NCBI GenBank assembly: GCA_964352215.1
Contig: CAYGRE010000027.1
Coordinates: 9,019-73,018 of the forward strand
DNA length: 64,000 nucleotides
Origin: CAWUKT01 sp964352215
GTDB lineage: Bacteria; Bacteroidota; Bacteroidia; J057; JADKCL01
Reading direction: 5' to 3'
The position numbers and the translations under genes were made by a program. The notes beneath the pieces are model-generated. The model made no database searches and had not been told where the DNA came from. It saw only the letters and a program-made list of their open reading frames with translations. Below are positions 17,060-24,920 of this stretch, in pieces; position 1 is the first letter of the stretch; every line of letters begins with the position of its first letter.

Positions 17060-17740
17060 ATGAGGTGTATCGTTATTGACGGAGAAGATTTTTCATCCCG
17101 CTCCCTGGCCAGAATGTTAGAACAAGTAGGAGACGTGGATCTTGTATCCGTTGCCAGAAATGGTTTTGAAGGCCAATCCATCCAGGAACGCGAACAAGCG
17201 GACCTGTTACTTGTGAATACATCCGCTGAGGGACTATCCGCGCTGAAACAATCGACACAGAATTATCTTCCACAAATTATATTTGTTTCTGCTGGAAGGG
17301 ATCATCCGGAGGAAGTCTACAACTATTCTGCTACGGACTATCTGGCACAACCGCTGTCCGAATCTCGTCTCGAAAAGGCCATCGATCGGGCGCGCATGCG
17401 CATACAGTTCCTGGCACCAAGTCAACCCAAAGAAGAGGTTTTTTTACGGCATGAGAAAGGCCTTAGCAGGATAAAATTCATTGATATTATCTACATCAAA
17501 AAGGTGGAGGGGGGATGCGAAGTCCGCACTGAATCCGAGAGTATCAAAGTGGATTGGCAACTGCGCGAAAGTCTTGAAAAACTCAATGACCAACGGTTTC
17601 AAAAAGTTAACCGGGATTATGTGGTAAACCTGCATAAAGTGTCCGGTATACATACCACCAGTGTTGTCATCGCAGACAAAACCCTGACCATCAGCCGGGC
17701 CATCCGACCCATGTTGGAACGAATGTTACAGAACCTTTGA
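17060..17740 (+). CDS. LytTR-family response regulator with degenerate receiver domain
   Basis: DNA-binding regulator of 226 residues. An N-terminal CheY-like fold spans about 1-115 and a LytTR DNA-binding domain about 128-226 (FLRHEKGLSRIKFIDIIYIK, then QKVNRDYVVNLHKV). The receiver lacks key residues: the phosphoacceptor position is Asn53 (LLVNTS instead of xxLDxx), and the conserved Lys of YLLKP is Gln97 (LAQPL). Phosphorylation is therefore unlikely. No LytS-type kinase is nearby. An AGGAG stands about 14 nt before the ATG. Upstream (16799-17059) I see no other gene. Confidence 0.88.
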   Translation: MRCIVIDGEDFSSRSLARMLEQVGDVDLVSVARNGFEGQSIQEREQADLLLVNTSAEGLSALKQSTQNYLPQIIFVSAGRDHPEEVYNYSATDYLAQPLSESRLEKAIDRARMRIQFLAPSQPKEEVFLRHEKGLSRIKFIDIIYIKKVEGGCEVRTESESIKVDWQLRESLEKLNDQRFQKVNRDYVVNLHKVSGIHTTSVVIADKTLTISRAIRPMLERMLQNL

Positions 17741-17742
17741 TC

Positions 17743-19995
17743 TCAGCTTTTTCGCTTCAGCTTTAACCGAAATCCAGCGTATACATTCCGACCAAATACA
17801 GGTCCCCAGATCATGGTTGCATCGAAATCGGGGCCAAATGGGTTTTGGGCGTCTATAATGGGTTCATCTTGCCGGTAATCCAAAAGGTTTTCTCCTCCAA
17901 TATAGATTTCCGTACGCTTCCCGATCTCCTTGTTCACCTGCGCATTCATCATCGTAAAGGCAGGACTCATGGACTCACCAGGAATCCGCTGTGGACCAAT
18001 ATACTGGAAGGTATAGTCAAATAAAAAACCTGATTTTCGGGTCCTGAAAGACAGATTGGCAAACCCCCGGTGGCGGGGGTTAAATGGCTGTAACAGCAAG
18101 CCGGAACGAAATTTGGTCTGGACATCATACAGCCGGTATGCCAATCTCAGATCCAGCCGCTTGGCCAATTCATAACCTGCCTCAATCAGAAAGCTGTTTG
18201 CAAACGAAACTCCTTCTAGGGGGTAAACGGATAGCTCCCCTGGTGTCTCTCTGTCAATCACAACTTGCTGGGTAAACTGAGTTCTAAAGAAGTCAGCCCG
18301 TACATATCCCTCCCGATAGTCCAATATGAAGTCTTGGGAAACAGACCCGCCAATATTCCAACCAGTTTCAGGGAGCAATCCATAACCAGGCAAGCCGGGT
18401 GTAGTACTGCTAAAGTTCCATACCCTGGAGCTGGCCAACAGTCCCAGTTGATCTGTAAGCACGTTGGGACTACGCTGTCCCCGTCCAGCTGAAAGCCGAA
18501 GACTTGTCGTTGGGGTCAAAGCATACCGAAGATGGAGCCTGGGAGTCATGAAAGTCCCATAGTAATTGTGGATATCCCCCCTGATGCCAACTACCATCGT
18601 CATCTTGGCAGATGGTTCATAGGTATACTCAGCAAAGAGGCCGGAGACCCGTTCCATGCGGTCAAAATTGGCTGAATCAAGATTGCTCCAGAGAATGTTT
18701 TCCCGAAAATCATCAACACGGGCACTCAAGCCGGTTTTAAGCATGTGCTTTTCACCAGCAAGTGGATATTGAGCGATAAGATTGCCATAAAATGCATTTT
18801 GCCGGGAACTCAGCCTTCGTGACCCAAAAGCAGCTCGCTGATCATGGTGAAGAATCATAAACTGGGAACCGAGACTGCTGAGTTTATCTTTCGGAGAAAG
18901 ATACCCCATCTTGGCAAAGGCCTGATAATGATCCGTGGAGTTTTCGAAATTGTAATAGGGTATTGAAGGCACAGGTACTTCCGCGTAATGGTTTACCTGG
19001 CCTGACCGACTCCGAATCCGATTGGCGGTTACATTCACCTGCCCTACAATACCTCGGATACCATTGAACTTCCATCGGTTCATAAAACCAAGGTTTTGCC
19101 GAAGAGGCATATCCAGAAATCCGTCTTCATTTCTGTCATTTAAGCGATCTACGAAAGCAGTATGAGCAAAAATACTCGTTCCAACTACATCGCTGATCTT
19201 GGTATTGTAAACAGCATTTCCCTCGATCCGACCACCAATATTTCCAAAGCCGTTCAGGATAAATGCCTCATCTGCATCCGGTAAATAGTGGTTGACATTG
19301 ATCTGCCCCGCGATTCCTTCAAAGCCGTTGACCACCGAGCCGGTTCCTTTAGAGAGCTGAAGGCTACTGACCCATGCACTGGGAATATGACTCAATCCGT
19401 TCACACTCGCCAGCCCGCTCATAAGTGGCATATTCTCAGAAGTAAGGGCTACATACGCGCCTGATAGCCCCAACATCTTAATTTGGCGGGTACCAGTCAC
19501 CGCATCCGTAAAACTTGCGTCCACCGAAGGGTTAGTCTCGAAACTTTCAGATAGATTACAACAAGCTGCTTTTCGAAACTCTGCGTCCCTGATCAGTTCT
19601 ACTCCTTTTGGATCCAACCGGGAAAACCCACTCGGCTTAATCCTGTCCTTGATGACAACATCGCCCATCCTCACACCCTTAACTTCGCCCACGATATTCA
19701 ACCGAACCTCAAAAAAATCAAAGGAAGTGGCAACCTCAAGAGTATCCGAAAAAGCACCGAATTGAACCACCAAATTGTTCCTACCAGGTATCCTATCGAT
19801 TGAAAATTTCCCTTCTTCCTGGGACAGGGTTCCCGAAGTAGTTCCCATCCAAAATAAGGATGCTCCTACGAGTACTTCCTCACCGTCATCTTCGACACCA
19901 ATAACTTTACCTTCAAGGATATTCTGGCCTGGAGCCGTGGAAAGGCTTCCAATAAGAAAGACCATTCCCAATAAGATATTCTTCTTGAAGCCCAT
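17743..19995 (-). CDS. TonB-dependent receptor (metal-associated type, without SusD)
   Basis: Outer-membrane active transporter of about 750 residues. A signal peptide (MGFKKNILLGMVFLIG, cleavage near APGQ) is followed by a carboxypeptidase-regulatory-like beta domain, a plug with IAGQINV, and a 22-strand barrel ending in a charged strand. I chose the ATG at 19995, 1 bp after the stop of the HMA gene; a start 21 codons upstream would put 21 extra residues before the signal peptide. The plug begins with a Cys-Cys pair (KAACCNLSES), as in receptors next to HMA proteins. No SusD partner is present, so the cargo is more likely a metal than a glycan; this is inference. Confidence 0.9.
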   Translation of the reverse strand: MGFKKNILLGMVFLIGSLSTAPGQNILEGKVIGVEDDGEEVLVGASLFWMGTTSGTLSQEEGKFSIDRIPGRNNLVVQFGAFSDTLEVATSFDFFEVRLNIVGEVKGVRMGDVVIKDRIKPSGFSRLDPKGVELIRDAEFRKAACCNLSESFETNPSVDASFTDAVTGTRQIKMLGLSGAYVALTSENMPLMSGLASVNGLSHIPSAWVSSLQLSKGTGSVVNGFEGIAGQINVNHYLPDADEAFILNGFGNIGGRIEGNAVYNTKISDVVGTSIFAHTAFVDRLNDRNEDGFLDMPLRQNLGFMNRWKFNGIRGIVGQVNVTANRIRSRSGQVNHYAEVPVPSIPYYNFENSTDHYQAFAKMGYLSPKDKLSSLGSQFMILHHDQRAAFGSRRLSSRQNAFYGNLIAQYPLAGEKHMLKTGLSARVDDFRENILWSNLDSANFDRMERVSGLFAEYTYEPSAKMTMVVGIRGDIHNYYGTFMTPRLHLRYALTPTTSLRLSAGRGQRSPNVLTDQLGLLASSRVWNFSSTTPGLPGYGLLPETGWNIGGSVSQDFILDYREGYVRADFFRTQFTQQVVIDRETPGELSVYPLEGVSFANSFLIEAGYELAKRLDLRLAYRLYDVQTKFRSGLLLQPFNPRHRGFANLSFRTRKSGFLFDYTFQYIGPQRIPGESMSPAFTMMNAQVNKEIGKRTEIYIGGENLLDYRQDEPIIDAQNPFGPDFDATMIWGPVFGRNVYAGFRLKLKRKS

Positions 19996-19996
19996 C

Positions 19997-20365
19997 TTAA
20001 TCGCAATCCCCTTGAGACCGGTACTTGCAGCATTCATGGACATTGGCATATTCCTCATCGGTAGCCTTTAGCTTCTCCGTATCATGACCCACATCAGTCA
20101 GCAATTCGTGGAGCCGCGATTCTTCAATTTTCGATTTGTTGAATACGACCTTGCAGACCTTTGTATCCAGATCCCAATCAGCATATTTGACACCTTTGAC
20201 AGAAAGGGCATTTTCGATCCGTTCTTCACACATTCCACAGACGCCACTTACTTTGAACTCTGTCTCGATGATCTGCTTCTTATTCTTTTTCGCTTTTTGT
20301 GCATGCACATTTTGGAATGCAAATGCGAAAACTGCCACCAGGCAGGTATACTTAAAATAATTCAT
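19997..20365 (-). CDS. Secreted heavy-metal-associated (HMA) domain protein
   Basis: A 122-residue exported metallochaperone-like protein. A signal peptide (about 1-22, ending VHAQ) and a basic linker precede an HMA ferredoxin-like fold. Its metal site is GVCGMC (Cys43 and Cys46). A Cys-rich tail (HECCKYRSQGDCD) adds three more cysteines. HMA proteins usually bind Cu(I) or Zn, but most are cytoplasmic; the signal peptide places this one in the periplasm. The gene sits directly before the TonB receptor with a 1-bp gap, so the two almost certainly act together. Confidence 0.88.
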   Translation of the reverse strand: MNYFKYTCLVAVFAFAFQNVHAQKAKKNKKQIIETEFKVSGVCGMCEERIENALSVKGVKYADWDLDTKVCKVVFNKSKIEESRLHELLTDVGHDTEKLKATDEEYANVHECCKYRSQGDCD

Positions 20366-20427
20366 GGATTAGATATATGTAATGGTAAAACAATGGATGC
20401 AATCACAAAGGAGGATCACATTGCTAC

Positions 20428-20805
20428 TCAACCATAATACACAAGACGGGAATACATTAGATAAATGGGTGGCCCATCTAACTCGGGGGGGACTTCTTTG
20501 ACCAGGCGCCTGGCTGGAGAATCATCTGTGGATTCTTCATTCTGATCGATCCAGCCAACAAATAAGTCCTCGGAGGGCTGGAGATCCAAACTACCTGTTA
20601 CACTTTGTTCATCCGTAGTCTGGAATACAAGGCTCTCAGTCGAACAACAGTCAGCCATTTTTTCCATTCCACAACACTGCCCATCTTGCCAGACAAACAA
20701 GTCAACCGAAGAAACCCTGTTCCCACAATAGTTGACATCTACCCTCAGCCCAATGTTAAAGGCCAGGTAAAATGCGAGGATGAAATATGTTGCGAGGATA
20801 CGCAC
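20428..20805 (-). CDS. HYC_CC_PP-type small secreted or membrane protein
   Basis: Short Cys-rich protein resembling the Bacteroidota HYC_CC_PP family. It has an NYCG motif after the hydrophobic N-terminus, then QCCGMEKMADCC, and PPELDGPP near the C-terminus. I propose a GTG start at 20805, giving a 125-residue protein that begins with the hydrophobic helix. An ATG at 20886 adds 27 atypical residues and would crowd the divergent gene. It is the first gene of a trio with the HMA protein (62 bp away) and the TonB receptor. A role in handling a thiophilic metal is likely but unproven. Confidence 0.6.
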   Translation of the reverse strand: MRILATYFILAFYLAFNIGLRVDVNYCGNRVSSVDLFVWQDGQCCGMEKMADCCSTESLVFQTTDEQSVTGSLDLQPSEDLFVGWIDQNEESTDDSPARRLVKEVPPELDGPPIYLMYSRLVYYG

Positions 20806-20890
20806 TTTACAAGTATACGGAATTCCTTTGAAAACAACCGGGAACGTATTGGGTTGAATGAGGTAAGATGGGATAATGGGTCTCATTGAT

Positions 20891-20898
20891 TAACTTTG
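20891..20898 (+). promoter_or_regulatory. Putative -7 box (TAACTTTG) of the prenyl synthase gene
   Basis: TAACTTTG fits TAnnTTTG exactly and ends 5 nt before the ATG at 20904, so transcription would begin at or next to the start codon. No good TTTG lies 19-21 bp upstream. It sits in the gap between two divergent genes. Confidence 0.4.
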
Positions 20899-20903
20899 CC
20901 CGC

Positions 20904-21884
20904 ATGTCCAAAAAGCACCGGCTGGAGCAAATCAAAGCTCCCATCGCTGATGAACTCAAGCAATTCGAAATCTATTTTCGAGGGGCCATGAAGAGCCGCG
21001 TCATGTTGTTGGACAAGATCATGCAGTACCTGATCAAGCGAAAGGGAAAGCAGATGCGTCCCATGTTCGTTTTGCTGACTGCGAACTTGTGTGGTGGCAT
21101 CCAACCCTCCACCTACCGGGGTGCAGCATTGATCGAACTCCTCCACACCGCAACTTTGGTGCACGACGATGTCGTGGACGATTCTGATGAACGTCGCGGT
21201 TTCTTTTCCCTGAATGCCCTCTGGAAAAATAAAATTTCCGTCCTGATCGGCGATTTTCTGCTTTCACGGGGGTTGTTGATGTCACTTGAGCACGACGACT
21301 ACCATCTCCTTAAGATTACATCCAACGCCGTCAAATTGATGGCTGAAGGCGAATTGCTTCAGATCGAAAAAGCAAGAAAACTCAATGTTGATGAGGCGGT
21401 TTACTTCGAAATCATCCGTCAAAAAACAGCCTCATTGATCGCTTCCTGCTGTGAAGTGGGCGCTGCCAGCGTTTCCGATGATCCCGAAGTGTGGGAGCGC
21501 ATGCGCCTCATGGGTGAAAAAATCGGAATGGCCTTTCAGATCAGAGATGATCTCTTCGATTATGGCACAGCCGATGTGGGCAAACCCCTTGGCATTGACA
21601 TCAAAGAAAAGAAAATGACCCTTCCCCTCATCCACGTACTCAACAAAGCCAGCTGGGGAGAACGGAGAAAGGTCATCAATACGGTGCGCCGTCACAATAC
21701 CAACAAAGAAAAAGTGGCCTGGGTGATCAACTATGTCAAGGACAATGGCGGTATGGAGTATTCCAAAGAGGTGATGAACCGTTACCTCGATGAAGCAATG
21801 GAAATCCTCGACACCTTCCCTGACAGTCCCAGTAAAAATTCCCTGCGTGATTTGGTTGAATTCAGTGTGAAGCGAGAGAAGTGA
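20904..21884 (+). CDS. Polyprenyl diphosphate synthase (trans, long-chain type)
   Basis: Class I isoprenyl chain elongation enzyme of 326 residues. The first aspartate-rich motif is DDVVDDSDERRG and the second is RDDLFDYG, both intact, with GKQMRP near the N-terminus. Family members of this kind make the octa- or nonaprenyl side chain of quinones. Chain length cannot be called from the sequence alone. I start at the ATG at 20904 (MSKKHRLEQ) rather than six codons earlier because the first six codons would overlap the -7 box. It could also feed the GGGPS homologue at 4525 if the product were C20, which is speculative. Next is tag, 15 bp downstream. Confidence 0.9.
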   Translation: MSKKHRLEQIKAPIADELKQFEIYFRGAMKSRVMLLDKIMQYLIKRKGKQMRPMFVLLTANLCGGIQPSTYRGAALIELLHTATLVHDDVVDDSDERRGFFSLNALWKNKISVLIGDFLLSRGLLMSLEHDDYHLLKITSNAVKLMAEGELLQIEKARKLNVDEAVYFEIIRQKTASLIASCCEVGAASVSDDPEVWERMRLMGEKIGMAFQIRDDLFDYGTADVGKPLGIDIKEKKMTLPLIHVLNKASWGERRKVINTVRRHNTNKEKVAWVINYVKDNGGMEYSKEVMNRYLDEAMEILDTFPDSPSKNSLRDLVEFSVKREK

Positions 21885-21899
21885 TTCTTAATTTCAGGT

Positions 21900-22469
21900 A
21901 TGGAAAAGAATAGATGTTCCTGGTGTTTAGGACACGATATTTATGTGGATTACCACGACCATGAGTGGGGGGTACCGGTTCACGACGACCGCTTACTTTT
22001 CGAAATGTTGATTCTGGAAGGTGCTCAGGCTGGGTTGAGTTGGTTAACTGTCCTCAGAAAGAGAGAAAACTACCAGGTCGCCTTTGATCATTTTGATCCC
22101 AGGGTCATCGCCAACTATGGTCCGGACAAGATTGAAGAACTGCTGAACAACGCCGGAATTGTGCGCAACAAGCTCAAGGTCAATGGTACAGTAAAAAATG
22201 CCAAGGCCTTCCTGAAAGTGGTAGAAGAGTTTGGGAGCTTTGATGCATTTATCTGGACCTTTGTCGGTGGCGAACCAATACACAACTCATATACATCCAT
22301 GCAAGAGGTTCCCGCTTTTACCCCTGAAAGTGACGCCATGAGCAAAGCATTGAGAAAAAGGGGGTTCACCTTTGTTGGTTCCACCATCTGCTATGCCTAC
22401 ATGCAAGCAACTGGAATGGTCAATGATCATTTAACAAATTGCTACCGATATTCAGAACTTAATTCCTGA
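21900..22469 (+). CDS. tag: DNA-3-methyladenine glycosylase I
   Basis: Base-excision repair glycosylase of 189 residues that removes 3-methyladenine. The N-terminal RCSWC and DYHDHEWG, and the C-terminal NDHLTNCYRY, supply the Cys/His zinc site of Tag (E. coli Cys4, His17, His175, Cys179). The Glu/Trp substrate pocket is visible in EGAQAGLSWLTVL. Length matches the family (187 in E. coli). It follows the prenyl synthase by 15 bp and precedes an unknown gene by 42 bp. Confidence 0.95.
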   Translation: MEKNRCSWCLGHDIYVDYHDHEWGVPVHDDRLLFEMLILEGAQAGLSWLTVLRKRENYQVAFDHFDPRVIANYGPDKIEELLNNAGIVRNKLKVNGTVKNAKAFLKVVEEFGSFDAFIWTFVGGEPIHNSYTSMQEVPAFTPESDAMSKALRKRGFTFVGSTICYAYMQATGMVNDHLTNCYRYSELNS

Positions 22470-22511
22470 TCGACGCTTTCCAAACCTCTGTACACCATAC
22501 AATTCACTGAT

Positions 22512-23435
22512 ATGGAAACTTCCGAACTTCTATCCCTCCACATTCCCAACGGGGAAAATGATCCATTGGTTGCCCGCGTTCAAACCATCAAATTCAACCA
22601 TGAATTGATGCGGATGAATGAAGAGAAAGGGGTACTTGCCTTCGACACCCTTTATGACCGCCAGGGACGAATTATCGAGCAGATTTCTTTCGGTCCGGCA
22701 GGAAATGAAATGGATCGCCTTAAGATCAGCTACCATGAAAATGGAAAGATTGCCAAAAAGGAGACCTACTCAGAAGGGGTCCTGGCGGAAACTGAAGAAT
22801 ACTTCTTTGACGAGGATGACCGGTTACTAAAGACCGAGGTTCATTACTCAGGTGAACTGGGTACCGTAATCCACAATGAATGGGACACAGAACGTGAATT
22901 GATCCTTCGCATCAGGCACGAGAATGATGAAGGGGAAATGGAACTTGAGGTCAACCGTACTTATGACGACAAGAAAAACCTCCTGGTGGAAGAGCATGCA
23001 TACGACTGGGGCGGCAAGGCGCGGTTTGTATATACGTATGATGAAGATGGCAGGGAATTAACTTTGCGTGGTACCGACCAGGACAGTAACCTGGTCAGAA
23101 GTATCGAGAATACGTACCGTCCGGATGGTAGCCTCAAAACCCGGTCCTATCGGAATTTCGAATCCGGAGAATCCTATGACAGCCGCCACTCCATCGTAGA
23201 GGAAGATGATAAGTCCATCCAAATTGTAGAATTACATGATGGCTCGGTGCAAAAGGTCGTTTTGAATACCAAAAATGGAAACCTTGCAGAAGAATATGTG
23301 ATTTATGGTCCCGACAAAGGGATTCACCTCCAGCAATCATTCACTTATGAAAATGGATTCAGAAAGGAAGAAACGTACTTTAGGAGAGGAGTCGATCACC
23401 ACAGACTCGAATACCACTATGAATTTTATAAGTAA
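22512..23435 (+). CDS. Hypothetical protein with YD/MORN-like repeats
   Basis: A 307-residue soluble protein, acidic, with no signal peptide. From about residue 60 onward it is built of short beta-hairpin-like repeats of the form Y-x-E-N-G-K-I, Y-D-E-D-G-R-E, Y-R-P-D-G-S-L and Y-E-N-G-F-R (spaced about 20-45 residues). These resemble RHS/YD or MORN-type repeats seen in many Bacteroidota proteins. No toxin domain or catalytic motif is visible. It follows tag on the same strand. Confidence 0.65.
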   Translation: METSELLSLHIPNGENDPLVARVQTIKFNHELMRMNEEKGVLAFDTLYDRQGRIIEQISFGPAGNEMDRLKISYHENGKIAKKETYSEGVLAETEEYFFDEDDRLLKTEVHYSGELGTVIHNEWDTERELILRIRHENDEGEMELEVNRTYDDKKNLLVEEHAYDWGGKARFVYTYDEDGRELTLRGTDQDSNLVRSIENTYRPDGSLKTRSYRNFESGESYDSRHSIVEEDDKSIQIVELHDGSVQKVVLNTKNGNLAEEYVIYGPDKGIHLQQSFTYENGFRKEETYFRRGVDHHRLEYHYEFYK

Positions 23436-23519
23436 GTCACCTTGAATTAAACTAAATTCGCAATCTAATTCAGTTGGATTTCATATCTTAGGCCCCCCTA
23501 ACTCAGTTCGTTTGGTAGC

Positions 23520-24911
23520 ATGAAAAACAAGTACATCGATTTGATCGATCAAACCTTCACGTTTCCCCAACCCGGATTCAAAGAAGAAAACGATGAATTG
23601 CTCTTTCACGATATCCCATTGATGGACATCATCAAGCAATACGGGACCCCAGTGAAGATCTCCTATCTACCCAAGATCACCGAAAAAATCGATGAAGCCC
23701 GAAAACTATTTGGGGTTGGAATGGCCAAATCCCTGTATGAGGGTAAATATCACTTCTGCTATTGTACCAAAAGCTCTCACTTTTCATTCGTCCTGGAACA
23801 GGTCATGAAAAGTGGAGCCCACGTGGAAACTTCCTCCGCATTTGATATCAATATCATCGAACAATTGGTCGAAGATGGGATTCTGGACGAGTCAAAGTAC
23901 ATCATTTGCAATGGATTCAAGACAGATGCATACCTGGAAAACATTGCACGTATCCACAACAATAATTATCCAAATGTAGTGGTGATCCTCGATAACAAAG
24001 ATGAATTGGAGCGATTGACGAAGTTGGTCAACCGACCCATTCAGATTGGAATCCGGGTAGCCGCAGAAGAAGATCCAAAATTTGAATTCTATACCTCTCG
24101 CCTGGGTGTTCGTTACCGGGATATCACTCCTTTCTATGTTGATGCCATTCGAAGCAATAAAATGGTGAAGCTGAAAATGCTCCACTTCTTTATCAATACA
24201 GGGATCACAGACAGTGCTTACTATTGGAACGAGCTTCTCAAATGTATCAATGTCTATACTGCATTGAAGAACGTTTGCCCGGAAATAGACAGCCTTAACG
24301 TCGGAGGGGGTTTTCCAATTCAGGATTCGCTTGGCTTTGAATACGACTTTGAATACATGGCGGAGCAGATCGTGGCGCAGATCAAGGAAAACTGCAATGC
24401 CCGCGGTGTCAAGGAACCGGATATATTCACGGAGTTTGGTTCTTATACGGTCGGAGAATCCGGAGCCATCCTGTATTCTATTTTGGCTCAAAAGCAGCAA
24501 AACGACCGGGAAAAATGGAACATGATCGATGGTTCATTTCTGACGATGCTCCCAGACACCTGGGGATTGAACAAGCGGTTTTTGATGCTGGCGATCAACA
24601 ACTGGAGGGATGAATACGAGCGTGTTCTTTTGGGAGGTTTGACCTGCGACAGCGATGATTACTACAACTCAGAAGCCCACAGCAACGCCATTTACCTTCC
24701 TAAATTCCGGAAAGAACGGACCCAATACATCGGCTTTTTCAATACCGGGGCTTACCAGGATGCCATGTCGGGAGTCGGAGGTGTGCAGCACTGCCTGATT
24801 CCATCCCCCAAGCACATTGTTATCGACAAAGACGAAAATGGAGAGGTGACCACTAAATTATTTTCCAAGGAACAATCGTATAAGTCTATGATGAAGATTC
24901 TTGGTTATTAA
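23520..24911 (+). CDS. Arginine decarboxylase-like PLP enzyme (short, alanine-racemase fold)
   Basis: Fold-III PLP-dependent decarboxylase of 463 residues. The PLP Lys is in FCYCTKSSH (about residue 84), the phosphate-binding glycines are in LNVGGGFP, EFGSYTVGESGA supplies the acidic and Gly-rich contacts, and the catalytic Cys is in GGLTCDSDDYY near residue 379. It resembles the C-terminally shortened SpeA-type enzymes of Bacteroidota (E. coli SpeA is about 658 residues). The likely reaction is L-arginine to agmatine for polyamine synthesis, but other basic amino acids are possible. It is followed 9 bp later by the GH20 gene. Upstream 84 bp shows no clear promoter. Confidence 0.75.
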   Translation: MKNKYIDLIDQTFTFPQPGFKEENDELLFHDIPLMDIIKQYGTPVKISYLPKITEKIDEARKLFGVGMAKSLYEGKYHFCYCTKSSHFSFVLEQVMKSGAHVETSSAFDINIIEQLVEDGILDESKYIICNGFKTDAYLENIARIHNNNYPNVVVILDNKDELERLTKLVNRPIQIGIRVAAEEDPKFEFYTSRLGVRYRDITPFYVDAIRSNKMVKLKMLHFFINTGITDSAYYWNELLKCINVYTALKNVCPEIDSLNVGGGFPIQDSLGFEYDFEYMAEQIVAQIKENCNARGVKEPDIFTEFGSYTVGESGAILYSILAQKQQNDREKWNMIDGSFLTMLPDTWGLNKRFLMLAINNWRDEYERVLLGGLTCDSDDYYNSEAHSNAIYLPKFRKERTQYIGFFNTGAYQDAMSGVGGVQHCLIPSPKHIVIDKDENGEVTTKLFSKEQSYKSMMKILGY

Positions 24912-24920
24912 TTTAGACCT

